Below, piece by piece: positions 11,531-23,899 of a stretch of 64,000 nt of DNA. Origin of the DNA: Morinoia aosen (lineage: Eukaryota; Arthropoda; Malacostraca; Amphipoda; Talitridae); assembly GCA_030386875.1 (NCBI GenBank), contig CM059573.1, positions 31,971,891 to 32,035,890 on the forward strand, in the 5' to 3' direction. Under the pieces are notes generated by a model, which was given only the letters and a program-made list of their open reading frames with translations, did no database searches and had not been told where the DNA came from. Numbering within the stretch: the stretch's first letter is position 1; each line of letters opens with the position of its first letter. The position numbers and the translations under genes were made by a program.

Positions 11531-12145
11531 TAGATTACAAAAGTGTATAGACAACAATGGAGCTTATGTGGAAAAATAAAAGTAATGAGTTGTTAAATGA
11601 AGAAATTATGGCATTTGTCTGAGAACTTTCTGACTACCCCTCGGACTCCTGTGAAGATCTTCAATGAAGAAGCCATTTCTGATTGGGTACCCTAAATCTT
11701 GCACTCCTGTCAGCCTAACGGGTAAGATAACCTGGCAGTGGCATTCAAAGAAGTGTTCCAGCTTCAAATGTCTGAAAATATCGCCGCTTCGAATTAAATT
11801 TAACAAGTGTTCCTTTATTGGGAGTCAGAATAGCTCTAACAATCGAACTGACTGAAGAGATTTTCATCATCCTGGTTCTAATTTAAAAGAAATGGGTTGT
11901 GGTGAGTGGAAATGACTGATTAAGTGATTTTGATAAGTTGAATTTCTGTTCACACTATGTCTACAGCAATCATTTCAAAAGGACTGACTACCGAAGAATC
12001 CTCTCTCTATTTAAGACGTACGTTACATTGAAACATGGAGTTGTGCCGTTGCCCTATAACCACCGGAGTTAGGACATGGTGAACTTCGAATTATATTTGA
12101 GTGCAAGTGAAAAATATTTCTTCTCAATTTTTTTTATAACTGCAC

Positions 12146-13345
12146 AACCCAATCAGAAATGACTTCACCGACCTTTAAAGATAATTGCAGTTTTTTTAAA
12201 ACGTTTTTTTCAGATTATTGAAGTTCTTCTCACAAGTATCTGCATTTAGTGTAGATTTAATGCAGATATAGTGCAATGAATATCCGATTTTGATGTACAA
12301 ATCGGCATCGATTTTCTGCAAAGATCTTCACTGACCATGAGCGAAAAATTTCAATAATCTGTAATAAACAACACTAATCAATGAATATCTTTTAAAGTAA
12401 ATCTTTGCCGATCTCTAACAAATGGGATAAGAAAACACATAGATATAATACTGAACATTATACTCAACAACAAAATAGCTAATCCAAAAACTAAAGCAGA
12501 ACTCTTCGGTGAGAAAAGCAAAAACATTAGCATCCGTGACAAGATATAAAACTAAACTACCAATACTACCATTCGGTAATGCAACACCCATTTGTGACAA
12601 TATTTTTAAGCAAATAAAAATGATTGAAATGTAACACTTGTTATTTCTGAGTTTGAACCTGTGTCAATAGAGCAGAATGTCGCACAAATCCCTCTCCCCC
12701 ATACATTTCTTGAACTTATGGATCATTTTGGGACACTATGATGAGACTAGCTATGGCCTTAACAGACCATCTTTTTACTTTCTTGCCGTGAAACTGACTG
12801 GACGAGAGTCAACTGTGGCGACTCTAAAGCCACAGCAATGTTTGTAAAAAAGTGATGTGAAAATTGATTGATTATAAGAAAGTTTTAGCTCCCCATTACC
12901 GCGACAAAGATGTTCAAAGAGAGGAAGGATGAAGGCACCATTTACTATGGAGTTAAGGGAACGCGGAATCAATGCGCAAAAGGCATAGTAAGAGTAAGCT
13001 AAGAATGAAGTTGATGAAAGAAGAAAAAAGATGAAGAAGAACGTAGTAGGTGCTGAAAAATAGGACAGCAGTGAACAGAAAAAAAGGTCCGTAACAATAC
13101 AAAATACCTGTTCCATTTCAACAAAGACAAAACCGACCAAAAATTTATCTCGGTACCTCACATAATCCCCCGGGAGCGCTAATTCCCCTAGATACAATAG
13201 TTGTATTCCTCACAGGTGAGTGACGTAAAAAAGTTGAGTTTTTAATAAATTAATTGATTTTTACAGTGACCCAGGAGCTGCCAGTGGTGCAAATCTGCTC
13301 TATCTGTAAAAAATAAATATCAATCTTACAATTTTATGACACATA
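12146..13345 (-). mobile_element. Second ACCCAATC-ended element, copy II
   Basis: The segment starts ACCCAATCAGAAATGACTTC at 12146 and is the reverse complement of copy I. It contains a reverse-oriented SINE-like copy (about 12880-13206). The 140-codon minus-strand open frame at 12775-13197 lies in that SINE and its flank and has the hydrophobic composition expected of a T-rich repeat, so it is not annotated as a gene. The right boundary near 13345 is approximate. Confidence 0.5.
12880..13206 (-). mobile_element. GGGGGATACAAC-family SINE-like copy
   Basis: In reverse orientation it runs from AGGAATACAACTATTGTATC (13206 side) through GGGAGCGC...GGGGATTATGTGAGGTACC to TAATGGGGAGCTAAAAC near 12880. 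It occupies the same position in element copy II as the SINE at 9741-10090 does in copy I. Confidence 0.65.
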
Positions 13346-13794
13346 TCGTCACGTGTATACTCGCTTGACAGAAACGAGTATTTTCAATATTATAGGTAAA
13401 CGCTTCTGAGGAATATTGTCATCCATTTGAAACACTTCATTTTTTCTGTAATAATTCATTCCGATTATCATCCACTTGTTCCTCAACAATTTCCCGAGAT
13501 TTGTGAATTTAGAATCAGTGTATGTTAACTTCAATAGGAATGGCTTGCATCCATAGCAAAACCCAAAATTTAAAATACAGGTCGTGAGAGGCTGCTGCTG
13601 TCAGGTGAGAGAGTACCATTGCCTAATAAAGCTCCACATTTACAACATTGTAAATATTCGGTTGCTACGAACATTTCCTTATGATAACGAGCTTTTGACT
13701 TGAGCGTAGTTAAAATACAGAATTTTCCCCAGCTATTAAAAGCATTTTTGAGTTTTCCGCTTATGCATTCAGTTGCAGACAAGGCTATGAGAAA

Positions 13795-14290
13795 ATGAAT
13801 AAATTGATGCCTTTAAGGACAGCGTCCCCCATACGAAACTTTGTCTTTATTATTGAACCTAGAGCAATGAAATTTGGTATACTGAAAGGAAATGTGAATG
13901 AGACTCGATTATCTTCCATGAAAAAGTGTGATTTTCCTGAAAAGAAAATGGGAAATCAAAGAAAACGATCATATAGGGGGGGGGTTTCAAAATGCCTCTT
14001 GTCCAACAGTTTTTTGAGCTACAGTAATGATTTTGGTATCATTGGATGCAGAAAGACGTAGGCATTCCAAAAACTCAAATTGGTTTCAATTACTAGAAAA
14101 AAAGGAAGAAAATTTGAAGAAAAAAAAATTGTTTCGAAAAAATGCAGATTTATGAAGTCAAATCTTTTGAACATAAATTTATTGTGAAAAACCATTTGAG
14201 TTTTTATAAAGCCCTTGCTTTTTCGCATCCAATGTGACTAAAATCACTGTAGCTCAAAAACTGTAGGAGAAGAAGTATTTTTAAACTAAA
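13795..14290 (+). repeat. Repeat with GCTACAGTAATGATTTTGGT
   Basis: It contains AGAGCAATGAAATTTGGTAT at 13862, a G-run at 13976-13984, and GAGCTACAGTAATGATTTT at 14017. A reverse-oriented end (AGCTCAAAAACTGTAGGAG) lies near 14250. It is related to the interior of the TTAA element at 56283-57739 and to 5480-6512. Confidence 0.6.
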
Positions 14291-14404
14291 AGTCCATTGT
14301 TTCCATTATAAGCAAAACAAAGAACCATAAATAACTGTTTTTATTATTTTTTTTAAATTCTTGGTTCAGGTTAGACCCCTGATGTCATTATAGAGTAATA
14401 CAGA

Positions 14405-14580
14405 GACATAGGAGATGATATAGCAACGTCAAGCCGTGAAGGAAGCGCCATTGGGGAGGTGTAACATGATAAAATACCCCTTCCCCCACCCCTCCTCCCC
14501 TTTTAAAACCCCCGTAGCGGGCGAACGAGTGAACGTACGAGTCTCATTTTTTCACAGGATGTACCTGACCTTCTACACTT
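14405..14580 (+). repeat. Dispersed repeat shared with 5150-5350
   Basis: GGAGGTGTAACATGATAAAA, a C-rich stretch, CCCGTAGCGGGCGAACGAGT and TTTCACAGGATGTACCTGAC match the reverse complement of 5150-5350. The 111-codon minus-strand frame that begins in this area (14582-14917) has no recognisable domain and is not called a gene. Confidence 0.55.
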
Positions 14581-15022
14581 CCTACTGCAGCAACAATCCC
14601 AATATCATCAATGATCTCGTAATATGGGGGACGGTGTCTTTAACGTGAACATTCGAACGGCCAGTGTTCAGCAAAAATGAGTACGCACAGCCTCCCTTGT
14701 TGACTACAGATACACTACTAATTCCTTCTAACAAGCGAGCCCTCATGAGCAGCCTGAGATCAAGTTCTTCAGGGTTCCATTCCTCGTCCTCGCTTCCGAT
14801 GGCTGATGCCGAGACTTTCAACTGAGATGCATCATCATCAACGCCTGAAGTAACCTCCATCGAAGATGATCCTCGTTTCCCGTGCCAGTCTCGGGCTGTA
14901 CTTGCCTTCAATCCCAATTCTGCAGTACCATCTAAATATTAAAGTGTAGCTTTAGGATAATACTATACAATGAGGTAAAATTGTGTTCCAATCAAAATAT
15001 TGGTTATTATTCTAATGTAAGT

Positions 15023-15375
15023 TAGCTTAAGCTCCCCTAACCACAGGAGGCATTCCAAAGAGAGAAATAATGAAGGGACCATCTAGTATGGACTCATAGA
15101 TGCTGAATCTAGGCACAACATGTGTTCTCACACGGACCATCCTTGTGAAGTAACACGAGTTGATTGCTAGTTAACTGAACACAATGCGCATAGAAACAGC
15201 AGATCAGTAAGAAAGTCTCAACGAGATAAAAGTTCAAAAAGTAAGTAATAGGTTCTGAAGAAAAGGAAAACTTACCCAAAAAAGATGGTCTTAACAAAAC
15301 AAAAACACACTATTGCATCAAAAAGAAGGCCTACCTAACCGTCAGATCGGGCCGGTAAATTATCCACCTAGGAGC
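15023..15375 (-). mobile_element. GGGGGATACAAC-family SINE-like copy
   Basis: The minus-strand copy includes GTTAGCTTAAGCTCCCCTAA at its 3' side, AAGAGAGAAATAATGAAGGG, CATCTAGTATGG and AAAAAGAAGGCCTACCTAAC. The GGGGGATACAAC start is diverged or missing. Confidence 0.55.
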
Positions 15376-16510
15376 CCAATTCAATTTGAAGATATACATT
15401 TTCGTTGACAGACCGTCATAATTAAAAGCAATGTTGTAGTGAATTTTACAACGAGGAAAAGTTTTGGAGCGTATTTGAAATTGTTTGACCATTTCATTGC
15501 ATGACATCAGTGGGTGAAATCAAGGAGAAATACAAAGAGATACAACATTCACGTCAAGCAGAAACGAGAAGGTTTCCAGCCAGCTAGGTTTAAAGTAGAA
15601 TCTTAATCAACTGACAAGAAAACCTATGCAGGATTCAAAAACATCAACATTCAAATGAAGAAACTTAAGAGCAAGATTAAACTGCATGAAAACACGAATT
15701 GTCAAACTCTGCGCACATAAATGGTGTGCCGCCAATTAAGTTAGGTGCACATGCGTTTAATAACAGTTGTTTGAAGTGCGAGCTTTTCAAAAGACGTTTT
15801 CTCAAAAAGTGATTATTGTAGAGGAATGAGTTAGGTGCAATTGGCTGAGCAAAAAGTTGCTGCTCGACGAGTTGAAAGATTATTTTAAATTTCACAATAG
15901 TTTAGTTATTCGGAAATTTGAATTTTTTGAAAGTCGTCATTTTTTCATAGATTTTCAAATGAAACAAAAATTTACTAATAATAAAAAATATCGTATTTCA
16001 GTAAATAGGGCTGCCCTTAGCGCATCTAATGATACCTGAATCACTGTTCTACAATATAAACTCTCGGAGAAAATAAATTTTTAAAAATAATTATGTACTC
16101 CCCATTTTTCCAAAATGAGGAAAAATTATGTACACGACCCCTTTTTATTTTTACCAATACATAGGCATGTTAATTTTCATTGATCTAGTTTATATAGAAA
16201 GAACGCAACAGTCATTTCGTAAAAATTACCTATTATCTTCCAGTCCATAATTCTTTAGATACCTTTTTTTCTATGTAACTTAGAAATTATCATGAATATC
16301 AAAGTAATCCTCCGACTCGTCATGCAGCAACTTATTGCGCATCCAACGACACTTAAATCATTGCTTTACTATAAGTACTTTTTTGAGAAGACGTCTCTCG
16401 AAAAGTGTGCACTTTCCCCTACCCTTTCCACTATTATCTCTAGATTTATATCGAAAGTGGGAAAAATTTATGACGACCCCTATTTACTTCAAAAAATACA
16501 TACGTACATA
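15376..16510. repeat. Fragments related to the GGGGAACGTCC TTAA family
   Basis: Two short stretches resemble the interior of the 2108-3336 element: 15680-15860 (reverse; GAGCAAAAAGTTGCTGCTCG region) and 16290-16440 (CAGCAACTTATTGCGCATCC, then CTTAAATCATTGCT). The rest is AT-rich with no recognised feature. Confidence 0.4.
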
Positions 16511-17623
16511 TAGGGAGATATGTTCACGACCCGGACAAGGTCTCGACCCGGACAGTCTTGATTAACCAATGAACGGTCAAGCCTATGATGACGTCAGAGC
16601 TATGACGTATGAGGGAGGGCGGTCCTAAGTAGACGTCATTTACAAACCTCCCAGCCGACGCTCCGCTTTTAAGCAGGGTAAGAATTTCGATTTTAAGAGG
16701 TCGCGATCTTAATTTTCGGCATCAGGATATATTGTGCCATGACCACGAATAAGGCGTGATCAATTTGTGATAAGTTTTGTTATGTAATATACCATATTGG
16801 CATAAAATCAGTGATAATACGGAGTGCCTAAACAACAATGGACTCATTTGGTGTGCCCGCTAAACAAAGTTATGCCGTGTTCTCGACTCGGACAATTTTT
16901 GACAATTAATGCAAATTAATTGGACAGGAAAAACCAATTAAAAAGTGAATGATTGCATAGTTCTTACAACTATAATGTACCATATGTGAGATAAAGCCAT
17001 GGAAAAGGCTGGAAATGGGTGTTTGCCACGGCTAAATACCGAGTGATTTTTCGAAGTATTTTATTGATGGAAGTGAATTATTTTTAGCATTAATATGTCC
17101 CCCCCCCCCGTTAGTGTTTACTTCTCCAAATTGAAATATTTAACCTAGGCCATCAATTTATATTTTTACGAATTTTTAAAAAAATGATGTGCGTGGTCTC
17201 GACTCGGACAGTGCGCACGTGATTTCCGATTCGAGTCGAGTCCGAGTCGTTTTTTTATTACATTGATATTTTGCTACCAATTGTTTTATTCCACCTTTTA
17301 GTGTCATGTTCTGGATGTTCTTAGTAAGAAAAAATATAAAACATTGGTGTATAGTGTGTTTTTGGTGGACCAAAACATCCGTCCGGATTGAGACCACACC
17401 CCCGTCCGGGTCGTGAACACACGGTCTCGACCCGGACAGAGAATTCTGGATTTTAAAAACGGCTGTAAAACCAATACAATGATATCTACAGATATGACAC
17501 TCATTGCATAAGATGGGGAATTATTTAAGCTTTCTTTTAAGCACAAAATCTCTCCTGTAGCTCAATAGCTTTTTTTATGAATATTATTCACTTTACTGTC
17601 CGGGTCGTGAACACATCACCCTA
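16511..17623. mobile_element. TA-flanked TIR element with repeated CTCGACCCGGACA boxes
   Basis: The left end reads TAGGGAGATATGTTCACGAC then CCGGACA. The right end, reverse-complemented, reads TAGGGTGATGTGTTCACGAC then CCGGACAG. This gives terminal inverted repeats of about 27 bp and probably a TA target site (1109 bp between). Inside are further copies of TCTCGAC(C/T)CGGACA near 16541, 16882, 17196 and 17424, inverted ones near 17230 and 17380, and one more GTGTTCACGACCCGGAC unit (inverted) at 17404-17420. TA targets fit Tc1/mariner-like MITEs; no transposase frame is present. Confidence 0.7.
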
Positions 17624-18066
17624 TCAATTTTCATAGGTCTAGATGTCATACAACAAACGTTACAGCTATTTCATTGATTTTGGGTGGACGTGTCCCGTAA
17701 GTCGACTCTCGAATGATTTGGGCGCAAAATCGATGCACTCTGAATTTCTGTTTTTTTCGCTGCCAGTTTTTCCGAGCATAGTGCAGCTATTTGGACAACA
17801 AGTACTCATGATATCAGTCATTTGAAGATGCGGCATATGGTGTCTCCGCTGTTGACCTCAACGTATGGCTTGAGCATGCCAATCTGAAGTAATAGTTCAG
17901 TTGAAACCAAAGTTTACTGTGTGCATGATTAATCCTGACAAAATAACTCTGGAGAAAATTACATGCAATGGAGGAAAGCAATGTATATTATTCTAGCTGA
18001 ATTATTTCTACATTTTATGGTTTGCATGCTTTTTACTGCAACATTCAACACTTTTTTTAATATTTC

Positions 18067-18760
18067 ATAGTTCATATTCCTTAAACTTCCATACCTTTGC
18101 CAGATTGCTGAATATCAATTCCTTCACATTATTCATTGGAACCAAATTCTTCATTTATAAGTACCAGTCGACCACTCTCAAATGATGATCTGACTCCATT
18201 CAAATTATTCTTCACCTTCTTGAATTTCTGTAACATACTTTCATACCTCACAGTAAACCATGTTATATTAATTTTGTAATTTACTCTATTGTAATATATT
18301 ACTAGCATGAGCTTCATTTCTCCCATCTGTCGTGTGCAGTAACATACATGGTTTCAAATGTTTTGCGTCTTTCTCATACCATCCACCTCTTTCCTTATTT
18401 TCATCTTTACTTCTACCCTCTAATAATCAAACTCAGTTTCAGGCTCTAAATCTTAATCAATCTCACTTTTACATGTGAAATGCTTTCATAACATTCAAAC
18501 TTCAAATTTTTTACCTTCCTCCTTCCATCTTATCCACCCATTTAACAAGCTCTCGCATCAAAAAAAATACAACTCTACATAAAAAATATCCATCATAATC
18601 CAGGCATTCTCATCTATAGTTCTTCTATCTTATTCCTAAAAATACTAAATCACTCAGTAAAATGAAATATTTTTTATAATGGATTTGCTAGACTGTTTGC
18701 AATGAGGCAGAAGCAAACTAGTGATAGATTTCGTTATCCAACAGATGTAAACCATAAGCC
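18067..18760 (-). repeat. Long dispersed repeat shared with 62897-63985
   Basis: The sequence matches 62897-63985 in the same orientation over its whole length. Shared words include TTCATATTCCTTAAACTT, CATGAGCTTCA, CAACTCTACATAAAAAATA and AACTAGTGATA-like ends. The distant copy carries a ~315-bp inverted-repeat insertion. The minus strand holds fragments of open frame (18129-18326: a VRSSFESGRLVLINEEFG segment) that match the other copy, so both probably derive from one repetitive gene or element. See the entry at 62464-62890. Confidence 0.65.
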
Positions 18761-18799
18761 GGTGTTTTAAATCAACCTGAGAACACTTAGTGTGTTCAT

Positions 18800-19682
18800 T
18801 TCACAGGAACTCATTTTGAATTGAAGGAATAAACTTTGATATATACATACTGGCAAAAACATAATTAGTTAGATAAAAAATTTTATTGCTTCCTAAAAAT
18901 TAAGGGATGATCTTTTATTATACCTCTTGTGGTTCACCATTGATTAGGATAGCACAGCTTAAATTAACATATCATTTAGAGTAGCAATAAAACTTACCTT
19001 GGCTTAGAGATGGCTTCCCAATTGAATATCAAGGACGTTTCGCCGGTGGGAACGCGTCGGTTCCTAGGCGTTTTTTAGTTGTATTACGTGCGGTTTGAGG
19101 GTCAAATGTCTACTTTTTCGGACACAAAACTGCACGCGAATCGCCGTTGTTCCGCCCTACCTAACGGCCGTTTATCGCCTCAGAACCAGATTCGAATCGC
19201 GGCTGGCCGTCCATGGATTATAGGTTAAAAAATCGCTCCCGGTTGCACGTGCCTCGCCCCACGGGGTGTACAATATTGCACTGGAAGTTTTGGATCCTAC
19301 AATACATTTACACGTACTGCATTGTTAATTTATTGACCCATTAAGCTCAGTACAATACTGTACATCCAATGAGATCGATGCACGCGCAACTGGGAGCTCC
19401 GGTACATAAGACAATACATTAGAAAATACATAGAATCCCGCTCTTTCTTCAACTTTTATAACAAAAATGAAACATTCTCTACACTATAATTTACATGAAT
19501 ATCATACTTCCATTAATCACAGTTTTCTCACCAATAAAACACCAAAATAATATAGGAATTAAAAAATAAAATCACAATCCGTTTAAAATGCTGCATGTAA
19601 CAAACAAATATCAACTGTATAAACATAAGGATGGGAATGTAATTTCCGTATCTCAAAGTTCCCTTTCAACGCGTGTTTACAT
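18800..19682. other. Unclassified; GC-richer block at 19025-19440
   Basis: A compositionally distinct block carries GTTTCGCCGGTGGGAACGCG, AGATTCGAATCGCGGCTGGC and GCACGTGCCTCGCCCCACGG. The AGATTCGAATC word resembles a pol III box B, but no box A or tRNA fold was found. It may be a remnant of a mobile element; no family is recognised. The flanking AT-rich parts show nothing. Confidence 0.3.
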
Positions 19683-20301
19683 TATAGATTAGATTATTGG
19701 TTAGCTTAAGCCTCCCAACCCGCAACAAATGCGACCCAAAGAGAGGAAAAGGAAGGCACCATTTAGTATGGAGGCAACACGTGCACTACATTTTGGGACA
19801 TATCATATGTGTACCATTAGGTACATTGCATACCGGCATAAGTGAATAGCATTTCCATTATTTAACTACCTTTTTTAGAATTGATTTTAACATACCAGTT
19901 AAAATGATCGTACACTTAAGTTTTTCACACTTTCTGTAAAGGCCAAGAGTGCTTTTGAGTAGTACAGTCGGTTTCTAAATTCTGCTACTCACAACTTAAC
20001 CGAACCAACCGTAGCAATCGCACAAACGTAGTCAACGTTTTGAAGGGAACGCGTTATCTGTACAGAAAGGGTATAAAACAGTAAGTTGAGAAAAAAGTTC
20101 ATGAAACCAGATCGTAGCTGAAGAAGAAAGTGGCATGTGCAAAAACAGGACAGTAGTGAACCGAAAATATGTGGTCCTTAACATAACAAAAACGTTTTAT
20201 TTCAACAAAAAGATGGCCTACCTAACTCATAGCTCGGGCCCTCACATTTTCCTCCCTGGGAGCGCTAGCTCCCATAGATAAAATAGTTGTATCCTTTCGA
20301 G
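19683..20301 (-). mobile_element. GGGGGATACAAC-family SINE-like copy with nested MITE
   Basis: The minus-strand copy runs from about 20301 (GGATACAACTATTTTATCTA in reverse) to GGTTAGCTTAAGCCTCCCAA near 19690, with the family order preserved. It is split at 19772-20042 by an insertion whose ends (CAACACGTGCACTACATTTT and, in reverse, CAAAACGTTGACTACGTTTG) are imperfect inverted repeats resembling those of the TTAA MITE at 59011-59286. Confidence 0.6.
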
Positions 20302-20320
20302 GAGCGTCTACATTACATCG

Positions 20321-21262
20321 CGGGTCCCACAAAAATGTCCGCGAGTTTTATTTGATTATATCTCCGCGTTGACTTAACATATTTGAAATGTGTTTTTTCG
20401 CAATGTAGTAAATTTTGTTTCCGTTTCGAATAGTCTAATTTCTTAAAAATCTTTCAATAACCACTTTGCAGTGATAGATTTACTAAATGAGGTAAAAAGA
20501 AACTAATTGTTCAAACGAAAAATATAAAAAAACACTGGTGTATTTCATTTATAAATACCCACTGTTAAAAATAATTTCACAATGACATATCCTACACACC
20601 ACCAAATATTCAAACCCTCTGAAAGGTTATTTACTCCCTTATTTCCTCATTTGAAGACACCTAAAATGCAGCTCACTAACGATCAAAAGAATTTTTATCG
20701 CATTGGAACATGAAGCAACGAAAAACTGGGAAAAAGTTCAGAGTGCAATTAATGAACAAATCCCGAAAGGAACTCGTCCGTTAAGAAAACTGTGTATCGT
20801 TTGAGTTGGAAAATTAGAACGAAAATTAAATGCACCTCTAGCTTCGTGAGAGTTTTTCGTTGCTTCATATTCTAATACGATGAAAATTTTTAGTTGGTTA
20901 GTGAGTTGCATTTTAGGTGTCTTGAAATAATGAAATTAGAAAGTAAATAATCTCAACGAGGATTTATATACTTCGCGATATGTAGGATACATCATTGTGA
21001 AATTATTTTTAACAGTGGGTATTAAGAATTTAAGAAGACCATAATTGTTTCCTTTGAACAATAAGTTGTCTCTGAACAATTAATTTTCCATCTGTTTCAG
21101 TAAATCGATCACTGTAAAGTTAAACGATTTGAAAAAAACTTGAATTATTAGAAAAGAAAAGGAAATTTATTGCATTGTTAGAAGAAGAAATATCAAATAT
21201 GTTAATTTAAAGCGGAGATATAATCAATGGGAAAGTTGGAAAGATTTCTGTGGGACACTCGG
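20321..21262. mobile_element. 0.94-kb foldback (long inverted repeat) element
   Basis: The left end reads CGGGTCCCACAAAAATGTCC and later TTGATTATATCTCCGCG. The right end in reverse reads CCGAGTGTCCCACAGAAATC and later TTGATTATATCTCCGCT. The two halves stay complementary far inward: AACAGTGGGTATT against AATACCCACTGTT, and GAAGCAACGAAAAACT against GTTTTTCGTTGCTTC. The arms are about 400 bp, with gaps, around a short centre near 20740-20840. No ORF or clear target-site duplication was found. The layout fits a foldback-type MITE. Confidence 0.7.
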
Positions 21263-21318
21263 TATGTATAGGGTGTTGTGTAATGCGATGCATATATTTT
21301 AACCAAATACCGAAAAAC

Positions 21319-21574
21319 GTAAAATAAAACGATTTTCACGAGTGACAAAAACCTCAAAACTCTGTTTTCGAGAAATAATGATCTGAAATAATTATAGATT
21401 CCCGTAGGAATAGCCCGAAGCGCGTGCCAACAGCCTGCCAAAGAAGTTAGATTTTACTCGTTGGCTGCATGGTAAGCCTATTCGTGTGGGAATCTAAAAT
21501 TATTTCAGGCCACCATTTCTCGAAAACAAAGGAGTTTTAGGTTTTTTCTCACTTGAGAAAATTGTTTTATTTTG
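21319..21574. repeat. Palindromic element with ~96-bp arms
   Basis: Arm 21319-21413 (GTAAAATAAAACGATTTTCA ... GATTCCCGTAGGAATAG) pairs with 21478-21574 across a ~64-bp loop. The loop holds GCCCGAAGCGCGTGCC and AACAGCCTGCC. It begins about 57 bp after the foldback element ends. It is MITE-like, but its boundaries could not be fixed. Confidence 0.65.
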
Positions 21575-21599
21575 CATTTATATATATATCTATATTATT

Positions 21600-23887
21600 T
21601 TTCATATATCTATACATCAAGAAATAAACCAATAGAAAATATATTTTTTCTAAATATACAGATATATCAACTCATATATACAGAATTCACTTTCAACGCT
21701 CATTTATAACATATATATATCATTCATGATCTCTCTCAAATTTTTTGACTTCATAGAAATGATTGGCCTGCTGGAACATTTTGAATATCATTAAAGAAAA
21801 TAACGAATGTAATTGAAGTTGCAATGAAAGTTTTCAATACCCCTTTCTCAGCGGGGTCACCAATGAACCAGCCCCGATTTTTTTTACGAAAGAAATGCAT
21901 CATTCATAAAATGCATAGGTAGGCACTTAAAATCGACTGAATGTGCTTGTTTATTGGCTGGATGCTGAACAGCATCTTGTATAACAAATTCAAACACTGA
22001 AAAATGATATTTAAAATATTTCATAAGAGAACCAAATGGGAAATAATGGCAGAGAATAGCACAAAAGAATTTCCTAGCGTTACTAATGCGGTTTTAGAGA
22101 AAAAACTAGAGCACAATTAGCTTGCGCAATTATCTACCAAAAAAGTATTTGCAATAAACCATTCCCTCAAATGATAGATGAGCTTTATGCACTTTCGGGT
22201 GCACTGTTGCACAGGACTCAATGCACAGGATAACAAATTTTGAAAAACAAATTAAAAAAGATAATAGTTGAAGACAGAAAGACGAGCTGACATGGACAGT
22301 AAGAAAATTAATAAAAAATGTCCATCATGAAAAGGCAAAACAATAATGACAATATAAAATGACCAAAATGCATATCTCTCGGACCCTGTAGGAGTTCTAA
22401 GTCCCAAAAGTGCAAGTCATACAACGTTGTGCTATTTTTTGGCCATGGTACATATTTACAGCAATCGATTTTTCATTATTAACTCACAGTTTTGGTTTAT
22501 CCCCAGCGTTTTCCTCTATTCATGTTGGCACTGATACAAAGCACTGTGAAAAGCATATTGGTTTAATTTATTGTTCAATGTCACCATTTGCACTCATTAA
22601 TATCGTGAAAATAAGTAACTTATTGTGACATCAATGCACATTTGAAAAAAACAGTCTTCGTAGCCACTCTGAGGAAAACTTGCAAATGAATCAAGTGAAT
22701 GTGAACTGTTCTGTAAACTTGCTCAGTAATCTATCCAGAGTACTTTTATATGAATCCCACTGTTCTAGTTTCAAACCAGTTGGACGAACAACACCACATA
22801 ATTATGTTTAAAAAATTGAACTCAGCTTGAGCTCGAGAAGTGACGAGAAAAATCTGAAGATGAGCATAACGGTTGATCGCCACAACATCCCAGAAAACAA
22901 TCAATATAATATCAATAAACATGTTTTGGGCATCTGATGCAATACTACGTCACAAATTGCCAAACGCAATGATTGTGAAGAACACAGTCGAAACACCAAA
23001 CGCAACTTTTGCAAAGGCAGTAACCGCCAGTACGCTCACGATGACACGCTGTCATTAACTGACAGATCGAGTCATGCCGCTTTCAAATGTTATGGCCGTT
23101 AATCAACTGAAAATTTTGAGCCTTCGAATCATCCACGGCCAACTATGAATTTCACGTCCGAGCTCGACCGCGCTTGATTTGGGGCGCGTAGAGGCAGTGT
23201 TAAGGCAGAGCAGGCCGACTAGCCTATAAATCGTGCATAATCGACCCTCACGTCCTTAATACACCGGCGATACGTCCTTGATTTTCAATTGGGTTGTTCT
23301 GCTGTCCGGGTGAAAGCGATACACTGAGGAAGCTGAGAAGAAGTTCCCTTGTCCTCATCAGGTTCTCACTCTGTTGTTGAGGTCCCAGTCATACCATATA
23401 GGTTATTTTCGCAGTGTTCATGCCTTGCTGGGGAAGGAAGAAAATTATATTGTAAAATTTCGAAAACAAATTAAAATAAGAGAATAACACCTTCTCAAAT
23501 GCTACATATTCATTACCTGTTCATTATAGAAAACTATTTCACAGCCAATATAGTTAACCTTTTGTTTTATTTTTATTTAAAATTACCATTTTCTTTTTGC
23601 CACATGTTTATTTCTGCAAGGTACCCAAACTGTGTCAAAGGACTTTAATACTATGTTGGGACAATTAAAATAAACATACACAGATCAAAAACACACAATT
23701 TCTGATGAATTTTAAACATATTTGTGATTTCAGAGTGATATGTGAAAGGAATGTATTGCAAAAAAATTCGAAGCACTTAGCAAAAAATTGGCATTATGTT
23801 GCATTTTGACATTCATCTTGCAGACCAGTATGTTATGCGTGACAAGTTGAAAGAACCTTAAAAAACAAGGCACTAATAACATAAACT
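21600..23887. other. No recognisable gene or element
   Basis: AT-rich sequence with only short open frames. The (TA)-rich patch at 21580-21720 is low-complexity. A GC-richer patch at 23140-23290 has no recognised content. Confidence 0.35.
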
Positions 23888-23899
23888 AAATATTATCCT

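Larger units (their letters stand above)
9605..11690 (+). mobile_element. Second ACCCAATC-ended element, copy I (interrupted)
   Basis: From about 9605 to 10780 the sequence is the reverse complement of 12240-13345. The right end at 11690 reads CATTTCTGATTGGGT, the complement of the start of copy II at 12146. Between about 10781 and 11640 the similarity is broken by a mariner fragment. Both copies contain a SINE of the GGGGGATACAAC family at the same place, so the SINE entered before the copies separated. The left boundary is approximate. Confidence 0.5.

Noticed and set aside
12775..13197. 140-codon minus-strand ORF with hydrophobic stretches
   Set aside because: It lies over a T-rich SINE copy and its flank, and the related copy at 9741-10090 does not preserve the frame.
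14582..14917. 111-codon acidic minus-strand ORF
   Set aside because: There is no recognisable domain and no second exon. A TTTAG acceptor at its start is too little to call a gene, though a real exon is not excluded.
21202..21441. 79-codon minus-strand ORF
   Set aside because: It spans the end of the foldback element and one arm of the next palindrome; there is no protein similarity pattern.
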